57,568 nucleotides of DNA from Desulfoluna sp. (lineage in GTDB: Bacteria; Desulfobacterota; Desulfobacteria; Desulfobacterales; Desulfolunaceae), in contig NZ_JAQYWB010000039.1 in NCBI RefSeq assembly GCF_030145185.1, positions 1 to 57,568 on the forward strand, given 5' to 3'. The notes below the pieces were generated by a model. That model saw only the letters and a program-made list of their open reading frames with translations, was not told where the DNA came from and searched no databases. Of this stretch, positions 41,169 to 49,585 are shown piece after piece (the stretch's first letter is position 1; each line of letters starts with the position of its first letter). Position numbers and translations under genes: made by a program.

Positions 41169-42520
41169 GCCCGAACCGCCGCACCCTTATCGTTCGCAAC
41201 ATCCTCACCCTGGGCATGACCGTGGCTCTTTGCGCCTGGTCCAAGCAGATTCCCGTCCACACCGGCTGGCAAGTGGGGGGAAGCATCAACATCACCCTGG
41301 CCGCCACCCTGCTCTGCGGTTTTCTCGCTGCAGAGCTTCTCTCCCATATCGGCATCCCAAAAATCACCGGGTATATCCTGGCCGGGGTGGTGGCTGGCCC
41401 CCATGTCAGCCAGTTTCTCGACTTTGGGACCGTTGCAAAGCTCCAACTCATTAACGAAGTGGCCTTAAGTTTTATTGCCCTTCACGCCGGGGCCGCCCTG
41501 GACCGAGCCCTGCTCTCCGGGCGTACACGCGCCCTGGTCCTCAACCTGGCCCTGCAAAGCCTTCTGGTCCCCTTGCTGGTCTTCGGGGCCATCATGATCA
41601 CCGCCCCTCTTTTTGCCTTCACCGCACAGATCACCCAGCCACAGCTGCTGGCCCTGGCCCTGCTCTCCGCCATCATCGCCATTGCCCGGTCCCCGTCGTC
41701 TGCCATGGCCATCATCACCGAATGCCGAGCCCGAGGCCCCTTCACAGAAACCGCCCTCGGCATCACCGTGGCCATGGATGTCCTGGTGATCATCCTCTTT
41801 ACCGGCGCCATGGCTGCCATCGCCCCCCTTCTGGGGGGAAGTGAAACAAAGGGCTGGCACCAGGCCGGAATCCTGGGCATTGAGCTCGCCGGCTCCCTGA
41901 CCGTCGGCGCCCTTCTGGGGTTTGCCATCCGCACCTTCTACAAACGGGTGGGCAAAGACCACGTCCTGTTTCTCCTGTTCATCGCCTTTACCGTCACGCG
42001 CCTCTCCGAACTGACAGGGCACCAGCTCAGCGCCCTGGCGGAACTTCACCTCACCTTAGAACCCCTGCTCATCTGCATTACGGCAGGCTTTGTGGTCCGG
42101 AACACCACCCCCTTCGGGGAAGAGCTCGAAGAGGACCTGATGCGCATCTCACTGCCCATCTATGTCCTCTTTTTCTCCGTGGCCGGGGCCTCCCTCGACC
42201 TGGCCGCCCTGGCCGCATGCTGGCCCCTGGCCCTCATCCTCGCAGGCTCCCGCGCCGCTGGCCTGGCCCTCTCCTCCTGGGCGGCAGGCCGCATGGCAGG
42301 GCTCCCCGAAACAGAGTGCCGCGTCGGCTGGATGGCCCACCTCACCCAGGCCGGAGTGGCCATCGGCCTCACCCAGATCATCGCCCGGGAAGACCCGACC
42401 ACCGCCGCCTACTTAACCACCCTCACCCTGGCCGTCATCACCCTCAACCAGTTCATCGGCCCGGTGGCCTTCAAACGGGCGCTGATTTTAACGGGGGAAG
42501 AGGGACAGGATCGAAGGTAA
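41165..42520 (+). CDS. CPA2-type Na+(K+)/H+ antiporter, second of pair
   Basis: A 451-aa membrane protein with about 13 hydrophobic segments. Typical CPA2 motifs: IPKITGYILAGVVAGPH (about 61-77), INEVALSFIALHAGAALD and SAIIAIARSPSSAMAIITE, plus late SVAGASLDLAAL. No C-terminal TrkA-N or USP domain is fused. It starts inside the stop of the first antiporter gene. The facing minus-strand pair of an EIIA-like and a PII-like gene may regulate it. A gene-terminal repeat starts about 20 bp after the stop. Confidence 0.82.
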   Translation: MSPNRRTLIVRNILTLGMTVALCAWSKQIPVHTGWQVGGSINITLAATLLCGFLAAELLSHIGIPKITGYILAGVVAGPHVSQFLDFGTVAKLQLINEVALSFIALHAGAALDRALLSGRTRALVLNLALQSLLVPLLVFGAIMITAPLFAFTAQITQPQLLALALLSAIIAIARSPSSAMAIITECRARGPFTETALGITVAMDVLVIILFTGAMAAIAPLLGGSETKGWHQAGILGIELAGSLTVGALLGFAIRTFYKRVGKDHVLFLLFIAFTVTRLSELTGHQLSALAELHLTLEPLLICITAGFVVRNTTPFGEELEEDLMRISLPIYVLFFSVAGASLDLAALAACWPLALILAGSRAAGLALSSWAAGRMAGLPETECRVGWMAHLTQAGVAIGLTQIIAREDPTTAAYLTTLTLAVITLNQFIGPVAFKRALILTGEEGQDRR

Positions 42521-42540
42521 AAGTGGCAAAGTGCAAAAAT

Positions 42541-42588
42541 CAAGCCTCCGGCGGCAAGGTGAGCCACCTTGAAAGCTGGTTGCGGATA
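42541..42588 (+). repeat. Gene-terminal repeat after the antiporter pair
   Basis: AAGCCTCCGGCGGCAAGGTG, then AGCCACCTTGAAAGCTGGTT, same orientation as the gene. Confidence 0.88.
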
Positions 42589-42981
42589 TAACCGACCACG
42601 CCGAGAACCTTTGTCGGACTTGCGATATTTTTGTAAATTTCATCGTTGCGGGTTCCCCGGATTATAGATGGGCACGCTTCGCGCTTTGCCCATCCTACGA
42701 GACCTTCGCAGTGCTGCTGCTAATGATGGTGGTGGTGATTGCTGAGAAAGGATGGCAATCCGCTTTCGAGGTGTTTTCGGTATAGTGGCTTCCACACTCG
42801 ACGCCGGAGTTATTCCGAAAAAAATCATTCTTTGGATTGAAACAGGAGCACTCGCAGCTCATGTGCTTGTGACACCCCATGCACAGCCCCACACCTCAGG
42901 CGAATGCGGACGCATTGCTGCCTAAAGTCACCACGCCCAATGCGCATTCGCAAACCCGCTCTCAAGGTGGCACCACCTTGT
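42589..42981 (-). repeat. Long-form gene-terminal repeats, two tandem copies, minus orientation
   Basis: Cores are at about 42756-42815 (decayed) and 42942-42981, about 185 bp apart. Between them lie TTATTCC, ACTCGCAGCTCATGTGCTTG and GCGAATGCGGACGC, the same long tail as at 52829-53042. The nearest core directly follows the stop of the PII-like gene. Bases 42589-42755 hold nothing I recognise. Confidence 0.7.
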
Positions 42982-43317
42982 TTAAATCAGGTTGGAGAGG
43001 GGGCCGCCTTCGACCATGGGGGTGACGACATAAAAGCCGCGCTCTTCGCGAGTGCCGGAGATGGTCCGACCGATAAATTTTTTCAGGCGGGTTAACAGGG
43101 CCTCGTGTTCCACGATGGAGAGGATGGCACGGCTTCGCGTGATACCGCCTCCGGCCATCAGGCGAAACCCGGCAAACAGGGGGACATGATGGCTGATGAT
43201 CTCCAAGGCGTCGGTGGCTTCGACCACGGCGCTCATGGTGACACCCAGATCCATCAGGCCGGTGATAATCTCATCAGCGGTCTCTTCACGCTGCACCACA
43301 ACAATCATAAAATACAC
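42982..43317 (-). CDS. PII-like small protein, 111 aa
   Basis: A small alpha/beta protein with ferredoxin-like pattern: MIVVVQREETADEIITGLMD, VTMSAVVEATDALEIISHHV, AILSIVEHEALLTRLKKFIG and GFYVVTPMVEGG. This fits the PII/CutA-like superfamily, but the classic PII signatures and T-loop Tyr are absent. I keep the GTG start at 43317 because GGGAGGTG lies at the right distance; ATG 43308 is an alternative. It begins just after the EIIA-like stop. With EIIA, it is a candidate regulator of the facing antiporters. Confidence 0.65.
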   Translation of the reverse strand: MYFMIVVVQREETADEIITGLMDLGVTMSAVVEATDALEIISHHVPLFAGFRLMAGGGITRSRAILSIVEHEALLTRLKKFIGRTISGTREERGFYVVTPMVEGGPLSNLI

Positions 43318-43319
43318 GA

Positions 43320-43808
43320 TTACACCTCCCCCCCGTACCAGGCGATCTCCGCATCCTTTTCAAATCGCCGGATGGCCTCCCAAAGCGTTTCGGCATCCGG
43401 AGATTGCCGAAGGGCCTCAGGAAAGGTCTGCTGCTTGCACAGGCGTGCTGTCCTGGCGAGAATCTGAAGGTGTTCAGACGGATTGGTGATGGGAATGATC
43501 AAGGCCAGCACCACGTCCACCGGCAGCTCATCAATGGAATCGAAATCGACGGGACTGGCCAGGCGTAAGAGAAAGAGGGTGGTTTTTTGGCATTGGGATG
43601 AGGTGGTATGAGGCAGGGCGATCCCCAGGCCAATCCCAGTGGTAAAGCTCATTTCACGTTCCTGGAACCCGGAAAAAAGGGTGGCGGCATCCACCGCCAA
43701 CCCTGAGGCAGAGGCTTTCTCTGCCAAAAATGCCAGTACGGCCTCTTTATCCGGCAGATCGACCCCCACATAGATATGATTCGCGTCAAGACACTCTCGG
43801 ATCTTCAT
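43320..43808 (-). CDS. PTS EIIA (fructose/nitrogen type, PtsN-like) protein
   Basis: A 162-aa EIIA domain. The phospho-accepting His67 is in GIALPHTTSS. Other marks: AVLAFLAEKASASG, FSGFQEREMSFTTGIGLGIALPH, LALIIPITNPSEHLQILARTARL and AEIAWYGGEV. No other PTS genes are nearby, so it is probably regulatory, like EIIA-Ntr, rather than a sugar-uptake part. The PII-like gene follows at once; the stop TAA lies within the ribosome-binding region of that gene. A good case for a two-gene unit. Confidence 0.88.
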   Translation of the reverse strand: MKIRECLDANHIYVGVDLPDKEAVLAFLAEKASASGLAVDAATLFSGFQEREMSFTTGIGLGIALPHTTSSQCQKTTLFLLRLASPVDFDSIDELPVDVVLALIIPITNPSEHLQILARTARLCKQQTFPEALRQSPDAETLWEAIRRFEKDAEIAWYGGEV

Positions 43809-43885
43809 GGCTGCCCCTTCCTCCCAGGTATCACAAGAGATTCATGGTTTACGGTCAAACCGGAGCCAAGGCTCCTCTCCGCCCC

Positions 43886-43912
43886 AGACGCCCCCCGTGT
43901 GAGGGGCGTTTG
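43886..43912. terminator. GC-rich hairpin past the LbH gene
   Basis: ACGCCCC and GGGGCGT pair around CCGTGTGA. It is just past the stop of the minus-strand LbH gene; no long T run follows, so termination is uncertain. A second hairpin GGAGCC-AA-GGCTCC is at 43862-43875. Confidence 0.5.
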
Positions 43913-43919
43913 GTTTGTC

Positions 43920-45344
43920 CTACGGCTGGATATCAATGGTGGGAAAAATCCCCTTCATCTTCCCCGAAAGATAAGGCTGCAGGGTATTGTAGGAGATCAT
44001 GTGCCCCGCCTGAGCGTGGCCCCTCACCCTGTTAACATCCCCAAAATACGCCCCATTGGCTTCCAGTATATGGTCAATCCGATGCTCAAAGCCATGAACA
44101 AGATCGTACCCGCTGCCGGAGAAGCGTAAATTCCCCAGCGTCACCTCACCGGTGACCTTGGCGAGATCATCCAGGGAGATGCTGTGGGTCTTCAGGTCTT
44201 CGGCATTGCGAACAAACCCCCAAACGGCGTGCCGTTCCGGGATCTGCAACGGCTCCTCCACGTCAATGATGGTATGGGGCATCACCATGGAACCGGCACC
44301 AATGGACACGGGCATACCGGGCTTCCCGTTAATGAAGGAGTTAAACCCCACAAACACGCGCTCTCCCAGATTGGCGTTGATGATCTTGGCGCCGTGGGCG
44401 GTGATGTCATTTTTCTCCAGGCGGGAGTTGATGACGTAAGAGTGCTCCTGGGCGTTGGTCCCCGGCCCCATCCAGGCGTTGTCCAGATAGGCTCGCTGAG
44501 AGACCAGGACATTTTCATGGATATGAGTGTCTCCAGACACGTAAGCATACCGATTAAGGGCAGACTTGCTGCAGACCGTCACCGGGGTGGTGCTGACAGC
44601 GGAACTGTAGATATCGCTGTAGTCATCTTTCCGGCTCTCCATAAAATCCCAGAGCACCCCTTCCGGCTTGCCACCGGGGACGTTCTTGATATAGCGGGCC
44701 AGCACCTCCGGGTCATATGTATACTTGAACTCAAAGGTCTCCCCGTTCATCCAGATGGTGCCGTCTGGGATCTCAAGATGATACAGGTCCGAGGCACTCT
44801 GAACAAATGAAAACGTGCCCACCTTACAGCCATGCAGGGAGGTCAAGTCCACGGTGGCGAAGGGTGCAATATAACAGCCCTCCACCAGGGCGCCGTGAAT
44901 GTTGGAATAAAAACTGGCCAGGGTGTTGCGAATCAGAAACTCCTCCGGAGCCTCCGGATCATGGGAGTAGTTGTGAATCAGCGCCTTGATGAGGTAGCTG
45001 TCCTTGATATGGATCTCCTCATCTTTTTCCACGGGCACTTCCACCCCTTGGAAAAGAATGGTGTCCCCTTTCCGCTTCAGCTCATCCCCACGGACATCGG
45101 TCTTGTAAAGGACGGCGTTGTCGGTAAAACATTTGCCGAGGAAATAGCTGCCTGCCAGACTTGAATTCTTAAAATTTACGTGGAGAGGGTGATGGCTGGT
45201 TACGCCGTAAAAGGCGTTGAATCGAAGCATCTGCTTGAAGGGAACCACCCCTTTGGCAAAGGGCTCCGCATCGAAAGAAAATTTACGCAAGTTCACATTG
45301 ACCCGGGCAACCACCCGATCAATCAATTTTTCCAACTGTTTCAT
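43920..45344 (-). CDS. Large left-handed beta-helix protein (transferase-like), 474 aa
   Basis: The middle of the protein (about residues 130-360) has loose hexapeptide-type repeats (IRNTLASFYSNIHGALVEGC, YIAPFATVDLTSLHGCKVG, ALNRYAYVSGDTHIHENVLV, INANLGERVFVGFNSFINGK), with IGAGSMVMPHTIID near 345-360. The N-terminal 90 residues form a separate helical part. It resembles a group of uncharacterised LbH transferases (similar in size to DUF4954-like proteins). GGAGGTAGG gives a strong start. Its neighbours are transport genes, which tell nothing about substrate. The acyl or nucleotidyl donor is unknown. Confidence 0.65.
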   Translation of the reverse strand: MKQLEKLIDRVVARVNVNLRKFSFDAEPFAKGVVPFKQMLRFNAFYGVTSHHPLHVNFKNSSLAGSYFLGKCFTDNAVLYKTDVRGDELKRKGDTILFQGVEVPVEKDEEIHIKDSYLIKALIHNYSHDPEAPEEFLIRNTLASFYSNIHGALVEGCYIAPFATVDLTSLHGCKVGTFSFVQSASDLYHLEIPDGTIWMNGETFEFKYTYDPEVLARYIKNVPGGKPEGVLWDFMESRKDDYSDIYSSAVSTTPVTVCSKSALNRYAYVSGDTHIHENVLVSQRAYLDNAWMGPGTNAQEHSYVINSRLEKNDITAHGAKIINANLGERVFVGFNSFINGKPGMPVSIGAGSMVMPHTIIDVEEPLQIPERHAVWGFVRNAEDLKTHSISLDDLAKVTGEVTLGNLRFSGSGYDLVHGFEHRIDHILEANGAYFGDVNRVRGHAQAGHMISYNTLQPYLSGKMKGIFPTIDIQP

Positions 45345-45379
45345 CTTAACCTACCTCCTTATATCGCCGAATCAGGAAA

Positions 45380-45423
45380 GGGGGTTTTTGCCCCCATGCC
45401 GCCTTAAAAAAAACAGCGGCATG
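45380..45423. terminator. Two hairpins between SulP gene and LbH gene
   Basis: CATGCCGC/GCGGCATG at 45395-45423 and GGGGG/CCCCC at 45380-45395. On the minus strand the second is followed by TTTCC, as expected for a terminator of the SulP transcript. Confidence 0.6.
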
Positions 45424-45554
45424 GTCGTCCGGGCTTCTAAACGGTCCATGGACCGTCCTGTTCGGCAATGACATCCTGCGTTGTGAGGGAGGGGGACGAA
45501 CCATTCGACCCGTCCCCCCCCCCCCTCGTATCTGAACCGATCCTTCACATCGGA

Positions 45555-47720
45555 TCAGACGCTGACCGCTTCTTCAACGGGGAGATACTTGGACAATGGA
45601 CATCCACCGCAAGCCCCCTCTTCGTGAATCTGCTTGTAGATAACGGTCAGGGCCTTCTCCCCATTGGGGTAGATGTTTTCTCGACCGATGGTCTCCAGGA
45701 GATGGGTACGTTCCAGCACGGCGATCACCTCCTCCTTCATGGAACTAAAGGAGATGCCACGCCCACTTTCACGGACGGTCTCAATCAAAATAGCCAGAGC
45801 CTCTTCACCGGAGGCGTCCACATCGTTGATGCCACTGGACTCAATCAGAACATGGCGAAGATCGGGTTTCTCCGTGATAAACTCCAGCACCTTATCTTCG
45901 AGGTAGGAGGCGTTGGTAAAGATAAGGGGCCCGTCAAAACGAACCACGGCGATATGCTGGCACTCGCGCAGACCAAACTTCACCGAACTTCTGAAGGTCA
46001 GATCCTCGGATCTTGAGAGCAGGGCCACACGGGGACGCAGGTTCTTGTAGATGAAAACGATAAAGGTCAGAGCCACCCCCACCATGATCCCCTCTTCCAG
46101 ATGGGGCGCAAAATAGAGGGTGCAAAGGAAGGTGATCACACTGATAGCGCCGTCAGCTCGCTTGGCTTTCCAGGCATGCACAAAGCCCTTCACGTTGACC
46201 AGCCCGATCACCGCCATCATGATCACCGAGGCGAGGACCGCCTGGGGCAGATGGTAGAGAAGCGGGGTAAAAAACAGCAGGGTCAGGGCCACCATCACGC
46301 TGGTCACCACGGAAGAGATCCCGCTGGTGGCATTGGCCTGAAGGTTCACGGCAGAGCGCGAAAAGGAGCCGGAGACCGCGTAACTCTGCCCGAAAGAGCC
46401 CACGATGTTGGCCAGGCCCTGTCCGATGAGCTCCTGGTTGGGATCGAGCTTCTGACCGGTCTTGGCCGCCATGGCCTTGGCGATGGCGATGGCCTCCATA
46501 AAGCCCAGCAGAGAGATAATCACCGCAAAGGGCAACAACTGCAGAAAGGCACCCATAAAGGACACATTGTTTGGCAGCTGGGGAATCCCGACCTTCAGGC
46601 CCTTGGGAATGTCTCCGACAACAGCGCCGGCGCCGATCATCCTCAACGAGGCCAGGTCCAAAGGCTTGTTCCCCACCTTCAACCGCCATCGTTTTCCATC
46701 GGTTGCCACACCGGCAGGTTCTTCGCCGCTCACATAAAAAGCCAGGCTCTCCCCGGCGTCTTTGGGAGACGCGAAATGGACCAGACGCAACGACTCTCGA
46801 ATCCCCCCGGAGGAGGCCTTCAGGGTTTTGATCTGTGCGTTGATCTGAGCCAGTTTATACTCAAGGTCCAGCTGCTCGGAAGAGGGGATATGGCCCGTGG
46901 CATGATCCTGAACGGCCTGAAGCCGGGTATTGATCGTGGCACGCTCACCGCCCAGTGCGGTAATCGCCTCCACGTCCCGGTTAAAATCATCAATCATGGC
47001 CGTCACGACAGGGGCTTTGATACCGGTCACAGGAGCCGAGACGTCATCATTAAAATTGAATGCAAAAGAGATCACCGTGGTGACCGCGACCGCCACAAGC
47101 ACATTCGGTATCTTTGGATTGACCCGTTTTAAAAAGACCATGATGGCAATGGAAAAAGCCCCCATGGCAAGGGTTGGCAGGTGGGTGTAATGAATCGCAG
47201 AACGGCAGACATGAAGAATCGTCTCATAATGATGAGGCGACTTGTCCACATAGACCCCGAAGAGTTTCGAGAACTGGCTGGAGGCGATGATGATGGCTGC
47301 CGCGTTGGTGAAGCCATTGACCACCGGGTGGGAGAGAAGATTCACCACCAGGCCGAGTCGCAAGACCCCCAGAAGGAACTGGAAGGTCCCCACGGTGAGT
47401 GCCAGCAATACCGAGTAGGCGATGAATTCGGTACTTCCAGCCGTCGCAAGCGGTTCCAGTGATGCCGCCGACATAAGGGACACCACCGCCACCGGACCGG
47501 TGGCCAGTTGACGACTGGAGCCAAAAAGGGCCGCCACCATGGGCGGTAAAAATGCGGCGTACAGGCCGTAATAAGCCGGAAGCCCGGCCAGCTGGGCATA
47601 CGCCATCGATTGAGGAATAAGAACCATGGCCACGGTAATGCCAGCCATCACGTCGGTTCGCAACTTTCCTGTGTCGTAGTCCTTAAACCAGAGCAGAAAT
47701 GGAAACACTTTGGTCAACAT
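45555..47720 (-). CDS. SulP-family anion transporter with STAS domain and inserted coiled-coil loop
   Basis: A 721-aa SulP transporter for sulfate, bicarbonate or another anion. Family marks: GITVAMVLIPQSMAYAQLAG (27-46), YGLYAAFLPP, SRQLATGPVAVVSL, GDIPKGL (369-375), and a STAS domain (about 580-690: VRFDGPLIFTNASYLEDKV, LIESSGINDVDASGEEAL). Odd: residues 223-368 are an insertion of about 145 residues, just before GDIPKGL where relatives have a short loop. It contains a probable coiled coil (DLEYKLAQINAQIKTLKASS). GGGGGAAGT precedes the ATG. The gene stands alone. Anion unknown; sulfate is plausible in a sulfate reducer. Confidence 0.85.
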   Translation of the reverse strand: MLTKVFPFLLWFKDYDTGKLRTDVMAGITVAMVLIPQSMAYAQLAGLPAYYGLYAAFLPPMVAALFGSSRQLATGPVAVVSLMSAASLEPLATAGSTEFIAYSVLLALTVGTFQFLLGVLRLGLVVNLLSHPVVNGFTNAAAIIIASSQFSKLFGVYVDKSPHHYETILHVCRSAIHYTHLPTLAMGAFSIAIMVFLKRVNPKIPNVLVAVAVTTVISFAFNFNDDVSAPVTGIKAPVVTAMIDDFNRDVEAITALGGERATINTRLQAVQDHATGHIPSSEQLDLEYKLAQINAQIKTLKASSGGIRESLRLVHFASPKDAGESLAFYVSGEEPAGVATDGKRWRLKVGNKPLDLASLRMIGAGAVVGDIPKGLKVGIPQLPNNVSFMGAFLQLLPFAVIISLLGFMEAIAIAKAMAAKTGQKLDPNQELIGQGLANIVGSFGQSYAVSGSFSRSAVNLQANATSGISSVVTSVMVALTLLFFTPLLYHLPQAVLASVIMMAVIGLVNVKGFVHAWKAKRADGAISVITFLCTLYFAPHLEEGIMVGVALTFIVFIYKNLRPRVALLSRSEDLTFRSSVKFGLRECQHIAVVRFDGPLIFTNASYLEDKVLEFITEKPDLRHVLIESSGINDVDASGEEALAILIETVRESGRGISFSSMKEEVIAVLERTHLLETIGRENIYPNGEKALTVIYKQIHEEGACGGCPLSKYLPVEEAVSV

Positions 47721-48367
47721 AACGCTACTTCCCCCTGAAAATCCAAAAATTAATTCATAAACCTCTTTTTCCTATTCGTAAAAGGAACTTCCCTGTCCTT
47801 TTATTTCCTGTATCAGATATGAAGGACCCAAGCACAAGCCCTTCTGGTTATTCATAAAACAATAGGCCCAGCGTCCCGAGACACGATTTCGTCCATCCAC
47901 CCCGGCACGCGTTCATTTCACTGCTTTTTACTGCTGAAAAAAACACGCATTGGCCTTCCCAAACCAAAAAAAAGTTCTTTTCGAGCAATTAGAATGCAGA
48001 TATATGACAGTGGAAATTTTGTCAATTGGAAAGCCCCTAAGGGGATGATTCCCTTCCTTTTTCCCATTTCACCACCCGGTCAAACCGAAAAAAAGAACTC
48101 ATCGGCGAGGCCTCATGTCCGTCAATAATCCCACTGATTTTTTCACGATACGGGTCCCGCGAACCTCTCCCGGCCGGCCCCTTTGTCCGTAAAACCGGAC
48201 GCCCAGCCAAAAACCAGCATCGACCACACAAACAACGTTTACCCATGCATCAGTACACCCCCCCACAAAACCCGAAGTACGGCGACACCATCCGGATGAT
48301 CAAGGCACGATCATGCATCAAACAAGGAACTTACACAACCGCGCCTCCACCCCGAGCCTGTCTGGGA
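47721..48367. other. Intergenic stretch, 647 bp
   Basis: No gene is supported. AT-rich DNA at 47740-48030 may hold the SulP promoter. No clear repeat of the families listed here is present. A moderately GC-rich part at 48110-48360 shows no coding pattern. Confidence 0.5.
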
Positions 48368-49585
48368 TCAGAAAATCTGCCCTGTGATGACAGAAAGATC
48401 CAGGCCGCCATGGGACATGGGGTGCTCATGAAAACCTGGCGGCAAAGGCCGTGGAACCTGCTGCCGAGGGATAGCAATGGCCGTTCGCCACCCTTTCCAA
48501 CGGGCAGCAAGACAGGAGAGCAGTTTCCTCATTAAATCGTCGTTCCCATCCTTAATCCTCAGGCCATAAGGTGGGTTGAAAACCACAAGCCCCGGCCCCG
48601 CCGTCAACGTGGCAGGGTCAAGGGCAAAGAAATCACAGGATTGAAGGGCCACGGCTTCGCCAAACGGCATGAGATCCAGGGTCTTTTGAAGACGCTCCAC
48701 CGCCCCACCATCCAGGTCAGAGGCAAAAATCACCGGGGACGTTGGGAGTCGCCCCCCCCCTGCCGCTTCCCGTTTCATGTGATCAAACCCCTTCTCCCGA
48801 AAAGAGGGCCACTGCTCAAAGGCAAAGTGCCGAAACAAGCCGACAGGGGTGCCAGTGACCTGCATGGCCGCCTCCAGACTGAAGGTCCCGGCCCCGCACA
48901 TGGGATCCACCAGAGGCTCCTCACCGGTATAACCCGCCATGGAGAGGATGGCAGAGGCCAGCGTTTCTCGAATGGGGGCACGTCCCCCATGGGTTTTCAC
49001 CTGGCGCTTGTAAAGCGGCTCCCCCACGGCGTCCAGGGAGAGGGTAAAACGATCGTTTTCCCCCCGCACATATATTTTCTGAGGGACCTGGCCCTCCCCC
49101 TCCGGTAAGGCACGACTTACCACAGCCTTTACCCGTTCGGCCACGGCACCGGTGTGATAGAGGCGGCAATGATGGGTGGTCACCACCACCTCAATCTCGG
49201 CATGGGCAGGCAACCAGAGCTCCCACGGAATTTCCGCCGTACGGCGCTCCAGCCGCGAAAAACCGTCCGCGCTGAACTCCCCTAAGCGCACCAGAATGCG
49301 ATTGGCCAGGCGAAGCCTCAGCGCCGCCTCCCACATCTGTTCGAGGCGGCCGGAAAACTCCACCCCTCCGGTGACCCGTGAGACCGTCAGGCCAAGGGAT
49401 GTCTCCATCTCCTGCGCCAAAAGACCTCCGAGGCCGGGCGCTGCACTGACATAAAAGGTATGCTCACGGGCCGCTACGCGGCGGCGAACCCTCTTTTCGA
49501 AGGCAGAGTCACCTTTTTTTTTCTCTTGCGGCTGTTCCAGATTCTGGTCCTCCCAATCACGTGATATAAAACGCGCGCCCCTCAT
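48368..49585 (-). CDS. THUMP-domain class I RNA methyltransferase (RlmL/YpsC-like)
   Basis: A 405-aa protein. After a charged N-terminus, residues about 40-155 carry the THUMP RNA-binding part (FYVSAAPGLGGLLAQEME, VVVTTHHCRLYHTGAVAERV). Residues 195-390 form the UPF0020 methyltransferase: LASAILSMAGYTGEEPLVDP, MCGAGTFSLEAAM (SAM site), FASDLDGGAV, and NPPYGLRI catalytic motif IV. It probably makes m2G in 23S rRNA, as RlmL's N-terminal half does. Its ATG overlaps the Na/Pi gene's TGA (ATGA), so translation is coupled. Functional link between the two is unclear. Confidence 0.85.
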   Translation of the reverse strand: MRGARFISRDWEDQNLEQPQEKKKGDSAFEKRVRRRVAAREHTFYVSAAPGLGGLLAQEMETSLGLTVSRVTGGVEFSGRLEQMWEAALRLRLANRILVRLGEFSADGFSRLERRTAEIPWELWLPAHAEIEVVVTTHHCRLYHTGAVAERVKAVVSRALPEGEGQVPQKIYVRGENDRFTLSLDAVGEPLYKRQVKTHGGRAPIRETLASAILSMAGYTGEEPLVDPMCGAGTFSLEAAMQVTGTPVGLFRHFAFEQWPSFREKGFDHMKREAAGGGRLPTSPVIFASDLDGGAVERLQKTLDLMPFGEAVALQSCDFFALDPATLTAGPGLVVFNPPYGLRIKDGNDDLMRKLLSCLAARWKGWRTAIAIPRQQVPRPLPPGFHEHPMSHGGLDLSVITGQIF

